Below, piece after piece: positions 51,594-60,508 of a DNA stretch of 64,000 bases. Every line of letters begins with the position of its first letter. Position 1 is the first letter of the stretch. Source of the stretch: Streptomyces sp. SLBN-118 (lineage in GTDB: Bacteria; Actinomycetota; Actinomycetes; Streptomycetales; Streptomycetaceae). The stretch is from the NCBI RefSeq assembly GCF_006715635.1, contig NZ_VFNP01000002.1:2232001-2296000 (forward strand). The letters run 5' to 3'. Made by a program: the position numbers and the translations under genes. Under the pieces are notes generated by a model that was given only the letters and a program-made list of their open reading frames with translations, ran no database searches and had not been told where the DNA came from.

Positions 51594-54143
51594 ATGGGCA
51601 TTCCCAGACCCGCCCTGGTCGCCGCCGCAGCGCTCGCGGGTGCGCTGTTACTCGCGCCGCCGCCCGCGACCGCCGTCCCCGGCGCACCGGGTCGCGACGG
51701 TCCGCAGCCCGTACGCGAAGGCGGCGGACGCGACACCGAGGTCGCGAAGACTCCTCTTCCGGCGGCCGTCAACGCCCTGCGGACGGGGACCACAGCGGCC
51801 CCAGGGCTCGCGAAGAGCGGCGGCTATCCACGCCGCACCGTCCTCGACGTGCCGCCCGTGAACTCTGCCGACAAGTCGATCAAGCTGGGGCTCGCGCCGT
51901 ACCACGCACTCGCGCCGAGGCTCAACGCCCTGCAGAAGCTGGGCGACCGGGTCAGTGTCGAGGTTGCCGGGCGCTCCGCCGGCGGGCATGAGCTGTACCT
52001 GGTCACCGTCACCGCGCCGGAGAGCCCCGGGCAGGCCCGGGAACAGGAGCGGATGCGGGAACGGATCGAGAACTCCCCCGCCGCCGCGGCCGGGGACCGC
52101 CGTATCAAGGCCTCGTACAAGACGCCGGTGTTCATCAACAACAACATCCACGGCAACGAGTGGGAGGGCACGGACGCCGCCCTGCGGCTCGTCGAGCAAC
52201 TGGCGAAGGCCAAGGACGCGCCGACCCGCGAGCTGCTGTCGAAGAGCCGTATCCATCTCAATGTGACGGCCAACCCGGACGGCCGCATCGCCGGTACCCG
52301 TACCAACGCCAACGGCTTCGACCTGAACCGCGACTTCATCACGGGATCCCAGCCCGAGGCGCGCGCCATCCGGCAGATCGCCATCGACAAGCAGCCCGCC
52401 CTCATGCTCGATCTGCACGGCTACGTGAACGGCACGCTGATCGAGCCGACGACTCCGCCGCACGGCGAGAACTACGAGTACGACCTCTTTCTGAAGAATG
52501 CCTATGCCAATGCGCTGGGTATGGAGAAGGCGGTCAACGGGCTCGGCTACACGCCCGCGAAGGACGGCGTCGAGCCGGCGGTCATCCCCTTCCGGGACCA
52601 GCAGGAGGGCTGGGACGACTGGCCGCCGATCTTCACCCCGCAGTACATGCCCTTCCAGGGCGCGGTCGCCGCGCACACCGTCGAGTTCCCGATGACGGTC
52701 AACAACGAGGAGTACGACTCGCTGCCGGTGGCCGAACTGCGCCGCCGGGCCGCGATCAACACCGCCATCGCGGGCGCGGCGATGCGCGCGACCCTCGACT
52801 ACACGCGTACGCACCGCACGTCGGTGATCGCCGACCAGATCGAGACTTTCCGGCGGGCGGCGGCCGGCGAGGCGCAGCGTCCGGTGTCGGAGAAGACCGT
52901 GCCGGGTGTGCCGGGCATCGGTCCCGAGGATGTGTACACGACGACCTTCCCGCGCGCCTATGTCATTCCGGCCGGGCGCGGTCAGAGGTCGTCGACCGCG
53001 GCGGCCCGGCTCGTGGACCATCTGCTCGCCAATGACGTACGCGTGGAGCGGGCGTTGCTGCCCTTCCGGCTCGGCGGCCGCGTCTACCGGGCGGGTTCGT
53101 ACGTCGTCGACATGCACCAGCCGAAGCGCGCCGTCGCCAATGTGATCCTGGACGACGGCCGGGACATCAGCGCGAAAGTCAGCACGATGTATGACATCTC
53201 GGGCTGGAGCCTCGGCCGGCTGTGGGGCGCGACGGTCGACAAGGCGGTCACGGGCGACCTGCATGTGGTGGGCCGGCCGGTGCATGCCGCGGCACCCACC
53301 GGCTCCGTGGCCCCCTTCGGGGACCTGCGGCTGCGGCTCGACGACCCGAAGGAGATCGCCGCGCTCAACTCGCTTCTCGCGCAGGGGGTTTCGGTACGGC
53401 GTACGGCAGACGGGTCCGCGATCGTGCCGGGGTCCGCGCGGGAGCGGGCCGCCGCGCTCGCCGACCGCTTCGGAGTCGCGTTCACCGCCACGAAGGTGCG
53501 CGGCGTCGCACCGCTGAAGCGGACCCGGGTGGCGGCTGCGGTGAGCGCGGGTGAGCTGTTCGCGCTGCGCGAGATGGGCTTCGAGGTGCTGCCGGTGTCG
53601 ACTGAAGCCCTCAACGCGGGCTTCGACTGGTCGAAGGCGGACGTGCTGTACGTGTCGGCCGGGCTCGCGTACGGGAAGCTGAAGCCCGCCGCCCGCGACG
53701 CCTTGCGCAAGAGCGGTGTCGGCGTGGTCGGGCTCGGCTCGCAGGGAGCCGCGTTCAACGCGGACGCCGGGCTGCTGGCGGCCAAGGCGGTCGCGGGCAA
53801 CGGCGACGCCAACGGTGTGGTGCGCGTGACCAACGCGGGTGGTGCGATCACGGGCGGCGCGCCCGCCCACGCCTTCGTCTACTCCCCGCTGTGGTTCACC
53901 GGCCTCGGCCGGGGTGTGCGTGCCGACCAGTCGTACGGCAGCGGCAACCCGCTGGTCGCGGGCCACTGGCGGGCGCTGGAAGACGGCACGGGAGGCCCAC
54001 GGGACGCGGCCGGCCGGGCGTCGGTCGTCAGTGGTACGTCGGCATGGGGCGCACCGGTGGTGCTGTTCGGCACCGAGCCGCTGTTCCGCGACCACCCGAA
54101 AGGGGTCTTCGCACAGGTCGGCCGGGCGCTGCTGACGCACTGA
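51594..54143 (+). CDS. Secreted M14-type zinc carboxypeptidase, long C-terminal region
   Basis: 849 aa from ATG 51594, with GGAGG 9 bases upstream. The signal peptide ends about residue 27 (PATAVPG). The M14 domain spans about 95-450: HGNEWEGT carries the zinc HxxE, LDLHGYV the third ligand, HTVEFPMTVNNEEYD the catalytic Glu. Residues about 480-849 are an additional beta-rich region conserved only in actinobacterial members, perhaps for substrate or wall binding. It cleaves C-terminal residues from extracellular peptides. Confidence 0.9.
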   Translation: MGIPRPALVAAAALAGALLLAPPPATAVPGAPGRDGPQPVREGGGRDTEVAKTPLPAAVNALRTGTTAAPGLAKSGGYPRRTVLDVPPVNSADKSIKLGLAPYHALAPRLNALQKLGDRVSVEVAGRSAGGHELYLVTVTAPESPGQAREQERMRERIENSPAAAAGDRRIKASYKTPVFINNNIHGNEWEGTDAALRLVEQLAKAKDAPTRELLSKSRIHLNVTANPDGRIAGTRTNANGFDLNRDFITGSQPEARAIRQIAIDKQPALMLDLHGYVNGTLIEPTTPPHGENYEYDLFLKNAYANALGMEKAVNGLGYTPAKDGVEPAVIPFRDQQEGWDDWPPIFTPQYMPFQGAVAAHTVEFPMTVNNEEYDSLPVAELRRRAAINTAIAGAAMRATLDYTRTHRTSVIADQIETFRRAAAGEAQRPVSEKTVPGVPGIGPEDVYTTTFPRAYVIPAGRGQRSSTAAARLVDHLLANDVRVERALLPFRLGGRVYRAGSYVVDMHQPKRAVANVILDDGRDISAKVSTMYDISGWSLGRLWGATVDKAVTGDLHVVGRPVHAAAPTGSVAPFGDLRLRLDDPKEIAALNSLLAQGVSVRRTADGSAIVPGSARERAAALADRFGVAFTATKVRGVAPLKRTRVAAAVSAGELFALREMGFEVLPVSTEALNAGFDWSKADVLYVSAGLAYGKLKPAARDALRKSGVGVVGLGSQGAAFNADAGLLAAKAVAGNGDANGVVRVTNAGGAITGGAPAHAFVYSPLWFTGLGRGVRADQSYGSGNPLVAGHWRALEDGTGGPRDAAGRASVVSGTSAWGAPVVLFGTEPLFRDHPKGVFAQVGRALLTH

Positions 54144-54151
54144 GCATGCGC

Positions 54152-54195
54152 TGAGGGCCGCGCCCCCGTGGCGGTTTCTAGGGGTGCGGCCCTCA
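54152..54195. terminator. Bidirectional terminator between M14 and Ohr genes
   Basis: TGAGGGCCGC pairs with GCGGCCCTCA, with CCCC/GGGG continuing the stem inside. It serves the convergent carboxypeptidase and Ohr genes. Confidence 0.8.
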
Positions 54196-54210
54196 CCTAC
54201 GAGGTGGCGC

Positions 54211-54633
54211 TCAGACCGCGAGCTCGACCGTGATGTTGCCGCGGGTCGCCTTGGAGTACGGGCAGACCTGGTGGGCCTTCTCGATCAGGTCCCGGGCGGT
54301 GGCGGCGTCCACGTTCGGTATCGTCGCGGAGATCTTGACGATGATGCCGAAGCCCTCGTCGTTCTTGCCGATGCCGACCTCGGCGGTGACCGTCGAGCCG
54401 GAGACGTCGGCCTTCTCCTGGCGGGCGACGACACCCAGCGCACCCTGGAAGCAGGTGCTGAAACCGGCGGCGAAGAGCTGCTCCGGGTTGGTGCCCGCGC
54501 CGGAACCACCCATCTCCTTCGGCGGGTTGACGACGACATCGAGCTGACCGTCGTGCGTGGCGACGCGGCCGTCACGGCCGTTCTCCGCGGTGGCGACGGC
54601 TGTGTAGAGGACGTCGGAGTGCTGGATGGACAT
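54211..54633 (-). CDS. ohr: Organic hydroperoxide resistance protein (OsmC/Ohr)
   Basis: 140 aa from ATG 54633 after AGGAGG. The two redox cysteines are in FSTCFQGAL and HQVCPYSKATRGN, the Ohr pattern; the N-terminal VLYTAVATAENGRDG is typical. It reduces organic peroxides with lipoyl or thiol partners. It is next to an MDR reductase and a MarR regulator (perhaps OhrR-like), 65 bases after the MDR gene on the same strand, so it may be co-transcribed. Confidence 0.93.
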   Translation of the reverse strand: MSIQHSDVLYTAVATAENGRDGRVATHDGQLDVVVNPPKEMGGSGAGTNPEQLFAAGFSTCFQGALGVVARQEKADVSGSTVTAEVGIGKNDEGFGIIVKISATIPNVDAATARDLIEKAHQVCPYSKATRGNITVELAV

Positions 54634-54698
54634 GAAGAGATTTCCTCCTGCCGATTCACCGCGGCTCGCGCCCACGACCGCGGTGGCTGGGGCCGAGA

Positions 54699-55718
54699 CT
54701 ACTGGGTGAGCGAAACGATCATCTTGCCGGTGTTCTCACCGCGCAGCAGGCCCAGGAAGGCGTCGTAGCCCTTCTCGATGCCCTCGACGACGGTCTCGTC
54801 GAACTTGAGCTCGCCCGAGGCGATCCAGCCCGCGACCTCACGGACGAACTCCGGCTGGAGGTCCTTGTGGTCGCCCACGAGCATGCCCTGCAGGCGCAGC
54901 CGCTTGCCGATGACCATGGCGAGATTGCGCGGGCCGGGGGTCGGCTCGGTGTCGTTGTACTGGGCGATCATGCCGCAGATGGTCGCGCGGCCGTGCACGT
55001 TGAGCGAGGAGATCGCGGCCTCCAGGTGCTCCCCGCCGACATTGTCGAAGTAGACGTCGATGCCGTCGGGGGCGGCCTCCTTCAGCTGCTGGGCGACGGG
55101 GCCGTTCTTGTAGTTGAACGCCGCGTCGTAGCCGTACTGCTCGACCAGGAGCTTGACCTTCTCGTCGGATCCGGCCGAGCCGATGACCCGCGACGCGCCC
55201 TTGAGCCTGGCCATCTGGCCGACCTGACTGCCCACCGCACCGGCCGCGCCGGAGACGAAGACAGCGTCGCCCTCCTTGAAGGACGCGACGTCGAAGAGAC
55301 CGGCGTAGGCGGTGAGGCCGGTCATGCCCAGCACACCGAGGTACGCGGAGAGCGGGGCGAGGGAGGCGTCGACCTTGGTGGCGTACTGGGCGGGCACCTC
55401 GGCGAACTCGCGCCAGCCGAGCCCGTGCAGGACGTGGTCGCCGACGGCGAATCCCTCGGCGCTCGAAGCGATGACCTCGCCGACAGCGCCGCCCTCCATG
55501 GGGTGGTCGAGCTTGAAGGGCGGGAGGTACGACTTCACGTCGTTCATCCGGCCGCGCATGTACGGGTCGACCGAGAAGTAGTGGTTGCGCACAAGGATGC
55601 TGCCCTCGCCCGGCTCGGTCACCGGAGCCTCACGCAGAGCGAAGTCCTCAGCCTTGGGCCAGCCGTGCGGGCGGGCGATCAGGTGCCATTCACGGCTGGA
55701 CGTGGGAAGTGCGGACAT
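54699..55718 (-). CDS. NADP-dependent MDR oxidoreductase
   Basis: 339 aa. A zinc-less medium-chain reductase: VFVSGAAGAVGSQVGQMARLKGASRV is the NADP Rossmann motif; EPGEGSILVRNHYFSVDPYMRGRM at the start is the leukotriene B4 dehydrogenase/2-alkenal reductase family. It reduces enals and quinones, which fits the peroxide-defence context with ohr. It is divergent from the MarR gene across 90 bases. Confidence 0.93.
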   Translation of the reverse strand: MSALPTSSREWHLIARPHGWPKAEDFALREAPVTEPGEGSILVRNHYFSVDPYMRGRMNDVKSYLPPFKLDHPMEGGAVGEVIASSAEGFAVGDHVLHGLGWREFAEVPAQYATKVDASLAPLSAYLGVLGMTGLTAYAGLFDVASFKEGDAVFVSGAAGAVGSQVGQMARLKGASRVIGSAGSDEKVKLLVEQYGYDAAFNYKNGPVAQQLKEAAPDGIDVYFDNVGGEHLEAAISSLNVHGRATICGMIAQYNDTEPTPGPRNLAMVIGKRLRLQGMLVGDHKDLQPEFVREVAGWIASGELKFDETVVEGIEKGYDAFLGLLRGENTGKMIVSLTQ

Positions 55719-55808
55719 GCTGCGTTCCTCCTAGAAAAGCTTCACTATCTGAAACAACCATGCGCCTGGATATTTCATGTTGTCAAGTATCTGGGTATCC
55801 TGGCACCC
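55719..55808. promoter_or_regulatory. Divergent control region between MDR and MarR genes
   Basis: 90 AT-rich bases. ACTATCTG and AGTATCTG recur about 44 bases apart, and TATCCT (55796-55801) lies 7 bases before the marR ATG, indicating a leaderless promoter and probable MarR sites controlling both sides. Confidence 0.4.
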
Positions 55809-56252
55809 ATGGCCACTGAACGCACAGACCCCCTGACCATCGAAGTCGTCGAGCTCATCGGCGCCGTCGTGGCCCGCTACCACACGGAGTACGACCAGGC
55901 CGCCGCCAAGCACTCACTCACCGGGGCGCAGGCCCGGGTGCTGGGGCTGCTGGCCCTTGAGCCCCTTCCCATGCGGCAGGTCGCCGAGACACTGAAATGC
56001 GAGCCGTCGAACATCACCGGCATCGTCGACCGGCTGGAGGCACGCGGCCTGGTGGAGCGGCGGCCCGATCCGGGCGACCGCAGGGTCAAGCTCGCCGCCC
56101 CGACGGAGGACGGCATGGACACCGCGCGCCGGCTGCGTCAGTCGCTGGACTTCGCGCGCGAGCCGCTGGCCCAGCTCTCGGACGAGGAGCGGACGGTGCT
56201 GCGGGACCTGCTCAAGCGGATGCTGGGAGACCAGGCCCCCGCGGCGCGCTGA
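55809..56252 (+). CDS. MarR-family regulator
   Basis: 147 aa from ATG 55809. The winged helix (about 35-105) shows LTGAQARVLGLLALEPLPMRQVAETLKCEPSNITGIVDRLEARGLVERR and the wing DPGDRRVK. No OhrR-type Cys is visible near the N-terminus, so peroxide sensing by Cys is unlikely; the ligand may be an electrophile or phenolic. It probably represses the divergent MDR gene and perhaps ohr. Confidence 0.9.
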   Translation: MATERTDPLTIEVVELIGAVVARYHTEYDQAAAKHSLTGAQARVLGLLALEPLPMRQVAETLKCEPSNITGIVDRLEARGLVERRPDPGDRRVKLAAPTEDGMDTARRLRQSLDFAREPLAQLSDEERTVLRDLLKRMLGDQAPAAR

Positions 56253-56268
56253 GCACTCCGCGCAGCCC

Positions 56269-56964
56269 CTAGATGCACCACCAGAGGAACTGGTCGCACG
56301 TCTGGCTGGGGCTGGGGGTCGGAACCGGGTCCTGCGGAGCGGGCTCGCCCGAGCCCGACGCGGTCGGCTGCGCGGAGCCCGACGGCTGCGCACTGCCCGA
56401 GGGATCCGGGGCGGAGGACGAGGCGGGCGGTCTGCCGAGCGAGCCGGACCGGGTCACTGTCGGCTTTCCGGTACCGCTGCCGCCCGTGGCGCGCCGGGTA
56501 CCCGTTGCCCTCGGGCGCGGGGAACCGGACGAGGTCACCGCCGCCTCCGTCACCTCGTCGGGGCCCGGCGGAGTCACATCGTCCGTCGGCTCCGGAGCGG
56601 GCTCCGTCTCGACGCTGTCCTCTTCCTTGACCGCGGTGGCCGCGCCGTCGTCGCCCCCGTTCTCGTAGGCGAGCTCGGCGAGGCTCAGCGCACCCGCGGC
56701 GAGGACCAGACCGACCGTGCCGAACAGCACCTTGCGGCCACGCCGCTTACGGGCCCGGCGCCTCGCGGGCGCCTTCCGGCGGGGAGGGGGCTGACGGCGC
56801 GCACGCCTGTGGCCCACGGGCTCGGACACCTCGTCGAGTTCGAAGACGGTGTCCGCCGCGGGCGCACTGGGGCTGAGATGCCGTAGCTCCTCGACGGGCG
56901 TGCCGCAGCCCGCACAGGCCAAAGCGCCGTTGAGGTGCCGTTGACACTGGTGGCAGTAATCCAT
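56269..56964 (-). CDS. Zinc-ribbon membrane protein of the SCO2400 family
   Basis: 231 aa. A CHQC...CAGC zinc ribbon is at the very start; a basic arginine cluster (about 53-78) precedes one membrane helix (80-96), and the outer part is a Pro/Thr/Ser/Gly-rich tail ending in CDQFLWWCI with two Cys. This matches the SCO2400 type by memory and arrangement. The function is unknown; a ribbon inside and a tail outside suggests signalling or wall sensing. Confidence 0.65.
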   Translation of the reverse strand: MDYCHQCQRHLNGALACAGCGTPVEELRHLSPSAPAADTVFELDEVSEPVGHRRARRQPPPRRKAPARRRARKRRGRKVLFGTVGLVLAAGALSLAELAYENGGDDGAATAVKEEDSVETEPAPEPTDDVTPPGPDEVTEAAVTSSGSPRPRATGTRRATGGSGTGKPTVTRSGSLGRPPASSSAPDPSGSAQPSGSAQPTASGSGEPAPQDPVPTPSPSQTCDQFLWWCI

Positions 56965-57107
56965 GGCGCCCGCAGATTATGCGGCCCGAGGGCACCAGCG
57001 GTGAATGACCTTGTGAGGGTTGTGTGTGGAATCCTCATCTCCGCGGAGAGTCAGCTTCTCCAGGTTGACGGCGCGTTCGAGCCGGTCAGCGGGGCAGGAT
57101 GTCGGGC

Positions 57108-57668
57108 ATGACCCCAGCCGCGCCTTTCGGCCCCCGCGACTTCCAACTGGTGCTGCTGCGCCGCATGGCCGACCATCAGCCGGGCCTCGTCGAGGACGCC
57201 CGCCACGAACTGGGGGCCTCGCTCGCCGAGATGCGCGAGGCCAACCGCCGCTGGCAGGCGATGGTCCACGCGCCCCGAAGCCGCGGCGCACTGGCCCGCT
57301 ACCGCTCGGTGCTCGGCGAGCCGGAAAGGGTCGTACGCCGCAGGATCGGCGACCTGGAGTGCGACGCGCTGCTGTGGCCCGTACCGCTCTGGCCCGATCT
57401 GCGCTTCGAGGTACTGGTGGCGGGGCGCGGGGCCGTGTGGAACGAATGGCTGGTCCGCGCGCCCGGGGCGCCGGGCCCTTCGCTGCGAACGCCACAGGAC
57501 CTCAAGCCGTGGTCGTGCACGGTGGACGAGGCGGCGAGGGCGTTCCCGCCCGCACGGCCGATGGAGGGCTCGGCTCCGACGAGATGGCAGCTGGAGCTGA
57601 CGCTTCCGGGCGGCGAGCGGTGCGTGGCGGAGTTCACGTGGGGACTGCTGCAGAGGCTGCGCCCGTGA
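57108..57668 (+). CDS. Conserved hypothetical protein
   Basis: 186 aa from ATG 57108 (an ATG three codons upstream is possible); CAGGAT lies 8 bases before it as a possible leaderless -10. The protein is soluble with an N-terminal helical part (QLVLLRRMADHQPGLVEDARHELG) and a beta-rich C-terminal half with WP-LW motifs. I do not recognise the family. It is a single gene. Confidence 0.6.
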   Translation: MTPAAPFGPRDFQLVLLRRMADHQPGLVEDARHELGASLAEMREANRRWQAMVHAPRSRGALARYRSVLGEPERVVRRRIGDLECDALLWPVPLWPDLRFEVLVAGRGAVWNEWLVRAPGAPGPSLRTPQDLKPWSCTVDEAARAFPPARPMEGSAPTRWQLELTLPGGERCVAEFTWGLLQRLRP

Positions 57669-57820
57669 GTGTCACCCGTGGCACCCCTGGGGAACCCCTC
57701 GAACGGCGGAGCTGATCTGGCGGGTCGTCAGCTCCGTACCCCCGACCGGCTCACCCAGCGCGCGCACGTCTGGCGGCGATCGCACGATGCGAACACGTAC
57801 CGCACTCGGGAGGATCCGCC

Positions 57821-58864
57821 GTGACCGTCAGCCTTGAGCAGTTGCGCCGTTGCCATGTCGCCGTCGACCTGGGAGCCGCGAGGACCAGGGTCTTCGTGAA
57901 AGGGGCGGGGCTCGTCGTCGACGAGCCGAGCGTCGCCGCCGTGAACACCCGCACCGGCGCGCTGATCGCCGTCGGCTCGTTCGCCGAGAAGATGACGGGC
58001 CGTACGCCTGACTACATCCGCGTCGCCCGCCCCGTCTCCGGCGGCACCGTCGTCGACATCGACATGGCTCAGCGGATGCTCCGTCACCTCCTCGGCGAGA
58101 AGCTCCGGCGCCAGCTGCGCCGCAAGCCCAGGCTGCGCGCCGCCGCCTGCACTCCGCACGACAGCGACCCGCTCGCCCAGCGCGCCGCCGTCGAGACCCT
58201 CGTCGGACTCGGCGCCCGCCGGGTCGAGCTCGTCGACACCCTGATCGCCGCGGCCGTCGGCTGCGGGCTGCCGGTGGAGCAGCCGGTGGCCACCATGATC
58301 CTCGTGTGCGGCGCGGCGACCACACAGGTCGCCGTCCTCTCGCTCGGCGCGATCGTCACCGCCGAGCGGATCCCGGTGGGCGGCAACGCCATCGACCACG
58401 CGGTGATCCAGCACCTGCGCCACCAGCACGAGCTGATGCTGCCCAGCCAGTCGGTCCGGCCCCTGCAACTCGCCCTGCACGGCAACGGCCTGACCCCTCA
58501 CGGCCCGGCGTCGACCGAGATCCACGGCCGGGACGTGGCCACCGGCCTGGCCCGTTCGGTGCGCGTGGACACCGCTGCCGTACGCGACGCGATCCACACC
58601 CCGCTCACCTCCGTCCTCGACGGCATCGGCAAGGTGCTGCGGGACTGCCCGCCGGATCTGGTGGCCGATCTCGCCGACCGCGGGATCATGATGGTCGGCG
58701 GCAGCGCGCTGCTGCCGGGCCTGGACCAGATGCTGCGAGATGCGACCGGTATGCCTGTGCACATCGCCGAACGGCCGGACGTCTGCGCCATCCTGGGCCT
58801 CGGTTCGATGCTGGAGAACAAGATCCAGCCGCTGGTCCTCGATCCCCTCGCCGGGGCCGAATGA
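57821..58864 (+). CDS. mbl: MreB/Mbl-like actin homologue, degenerate ATP site
   Basis: 347 aa, GTG 57821. The actin fold is clear: phosphate-1 VAVDLGAARTRVFV, VGSFAEKMTGRTP, VARPVSGGTVVDIDMAQ, and the adenosine-binding GIMMVGGSALLPGLD. Phosphate-2 is degraded: VCGAATTQ instead of DIGGGTTE, losing the catalytic Asp and two glycines. Streptomyces have a full MreB elsewhere and shorter Mbl-like paralogues used in spore-wall synthesis; this fits the latter. Confidence 0.82.
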   Translation: MTVSLEQLRRCHVAVDLGAARTRVFVKGAGLVVDEPSVAAVNTRTGALIAVGSFAEKMTGRTPDYIRVARPVSGGTVVDIDMAQRMLRHLLGEKLRRQLRRKPRLRAAACTPHDSDPLAQRAAVETLVGLGARRVELVDTLIAAAVGCGLPVEQPVATMILVCGAATTQVAVLSLGAIVTAERIPVGGNAIDHAVIQHLRHQHELMLPSQSVRPLQLALHGNGLTPHGPASTEIHGRDVATGLARSVRVDTAAVRDAIHTPLTSVLDGIGKVLRDCPPDLVADLADRGIMMVGGSALLPGLDQMLRDATGMPVHIAERPDVCAILGLGSMLENKIQPLVLDPLAGAE

Positions 58865-58882
58865 GCCAGGGGCACGGGACGA

Positions 58883-59323
58883 TCACCTGGCAGGTCCCCC
58901 GGTAGCGGCCCGCAGCGCGATCCGGGTGCTCGACTGGGCGACGCCCGCCTCGCGCTTGAGGGTGCGCAGCAGTGCGTCCAGTTCGGCGGGGTCGGCGGCT
59001 CTGGCGCGTACGAGATAGTCGTGCGCGCCGGTCACGTGCACGACTTCGGTGATGCCGGGCAGCTTCAGCACGACCCGCTCGAACTCCTCGTTCGTCGTGT
59101 CGAGCCGGAGCGTGACGTCGATGAAGACGACGAGGCCCGCGCGGGAGTCGGCGGTGGGGTCGATGATCGTGGTGAACCCGCGGATGACACCGTCACGGAG
59201 CATCCGGCGCACGCGCTCGGCGGCTGCGTTGGCGCTGAGGCCCACGCGGACTCCGAGATCGCGGTAGGAGATCCGCGCATCCTCACGCAGGACACCGAGG
59301 ATTTCGCTGTCGAGACGGTCCAT
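58883..59323 (-). CDS. Lrp/AsnC-family regulator
   Basis: 146 aa from ATG 59323. The helix-turn-helix is at about 20-50 (RDLGVRVGLSANAAAERVRRM), and the RAM ligand domain has VVHVTGAHDYLVRARAADPAEL. GACAAT lies 6 bases upstream of the ATG, so the mRNA may be leaderless. It is divergent from a LysE-type exporter gene 70 bases away, and an amino acid would be the expected signal. Confidence 0.9.
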   Translation of the reverse strand: MDRLDSEILGVLREDARISYRDLGVRVGLSANAAAERVRRMLRDGVIRGFTTIIDPTADSRAGLVVFIDVTLRLDTTNEEFERVVLKLPGITEVVHVTGAHDYLVRARAADPAELDALLRTLKREAGVAQSSTRIALRAATGGPAR

Positions 59324-59329
59324 ACCGCG

Positions 59330-59335
59330 ATTGTC
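59330..59335 (-). promoter_or_regulatory. Leaderless -10 box of the Lrp gene
   Basis: GACAAT on the minus strand, 6 bases before ATG 59323. Confidence 0.4.
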
Positions 59336-59393
59336 GCAGTACCAGGCGGAATACGGCCGCGCCGTTGACAGCCGCGGCCGGACAGTGGCCGCC

Positions 59394-60026
59394 ATGAACA
59401 TGTGGACAACGGCGATGGCGGGGGCGGCGGCGGGCCTGGGAGTGGCGATGCCCCTGGGGGCGGTGGGCGTGCTGCTCATCCAGCAGGGCATGCGCGACCG
59501 CCGCGGAGCCGTGGCCGCAGCGGCCGCGGTCGCCGTCGTCGACTGCGCCTATGCCGCGGTGGCGACGGCACTGGGCCCGCTCGTCGCCGCCGCGCTGTCC
59601 GGCGTGGAGTCCTGGGTGCGGCTGGTGTCGGCAGCCGTGCTGGCGGTGATCGCGGTGCGCGGACTGCTCGCCTCGCGGCGCCCTCGCCCCGCCGCGGAGG
59701 GCGGAGACGAGGCCAGGGACGCGGGGGCCGTGCGGACGTTCACCCGGTTCGCCGCGATCACGCTGATCAACCCCACCACGGCGCTGTACTTCGCCGCCCT
59801 GACCACCGCTCAGGGGGCGAGCCTGAGCACCGGCGCGGCGGGGGCGGTGTTCGTCGGCGCGGTGTTCCTCGCCTCGTTCGGCTGGCAGCAACTGCTGGTG
59901 GCGGCCGGCGGGTTCGCGGGCGCCCGGATCTCGGACACCGCCCGTGCATGGACGTTCCGGATCGGGTACGGGCTGGTGGCGGTGTACGCGGTCAAAGTGG
60001 CGCTGCCGCTGCCGCCGGGACTCTGA
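59394..60026 (+). CDS. LysE-family amino acid exporter
   Basis: 210 aa from ATG 59394 (ATG 59400 also possible). Six membrane helices; the family start GLGVAMPLGAVGVLLIQQGMRDR and TLINPTTALYFAAL (the NP motif) are present. LysE-type exporters move amino acids out; control by the divergent Lrp regulator resembles LysG/LysE logic, though LysG is LysR-type. The substrate is not known. TTGACA at 59365-59370 may be its -35. Confidence 0.85.
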   Translation: MNMWTTAMAGAAAGLGVAMPLGAVGVLLIQQGMRDRRGAVAAAAAVAVVDCAYAAVATALGPLVAAALSGVESWVRLVSAAVLAVIAVRGLLASRRPRPAAEGGDEARDAGAVRTFTRFAAITLINPTTALYFAALTTAQGASLSTGAAGAVFVGAVFLASFGWQQLLVAAGGFAGARISDTARAWTFRIGYGLVAVYAVKVALPLPPGL

Positions 60027-60112
60027 CCGGTCATCGGGCCGGCCTGGGCGATCGTGCTCGCAGGGGGCGGCGCGCCGTGCGCTGCCCCCGTGCGAACACG
60101 GTGGACCGGCGG

Positions 60113-60472
60113 TCAGGTGGTGACGCGCAGTACGAGCTTGCCGCGGGTGCTGTCGCTCGCGCCGCGGGTGTGGGCCTGGGCGGCCTGCTCCAGCGGGAAG
60201 ACCTCCTCGACCTCCACGCTCACCTCGCCGGCGTCGATGAGTCCGGCAATGCGGGTCAGGGCCGGGCCGTCGGGCTCGACCAGGAAGGGGCTGGTGCGCA
60301 GCCCCCGGGACTGGGCCTCCTGGAGGAGTTCGGGCGAGACGCCGCCGGGGACCGCGACGATCAGTCCACCGGGGCGCAGCACGTCCAGTGAACGGGTGCT
60401 GGTGCGGTCGCCGGAGACCGGGCCGCCGGTGGCGAAGCAGCCGCCGGCCGGGCCGCCAGGGTGCTCGGTCAT
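60113..60472 (-). pseudogene. Truncated MDR oxidoreductase (C-terminal third only)
   Basis: The frame gives SLDVLRPGGLIVAVPGG, VEVEEVFPLEQAAQAHTRG and GKLVLRVTT, the end of a zinc-type quinone reductase. The N-terminal about 200 residues, including the NADP motif, are missing, and the region before it is low-complexity. The direct repeat GCTCGGTCATGGC at 60464 and 60488 marks the break. It is not a working enzyme. Confidence 0.6.
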
Positions 60473-60508
60473 GGCGCCACCGGCGGGGCTCGGTCATGGC
60501 CGGGCCCG

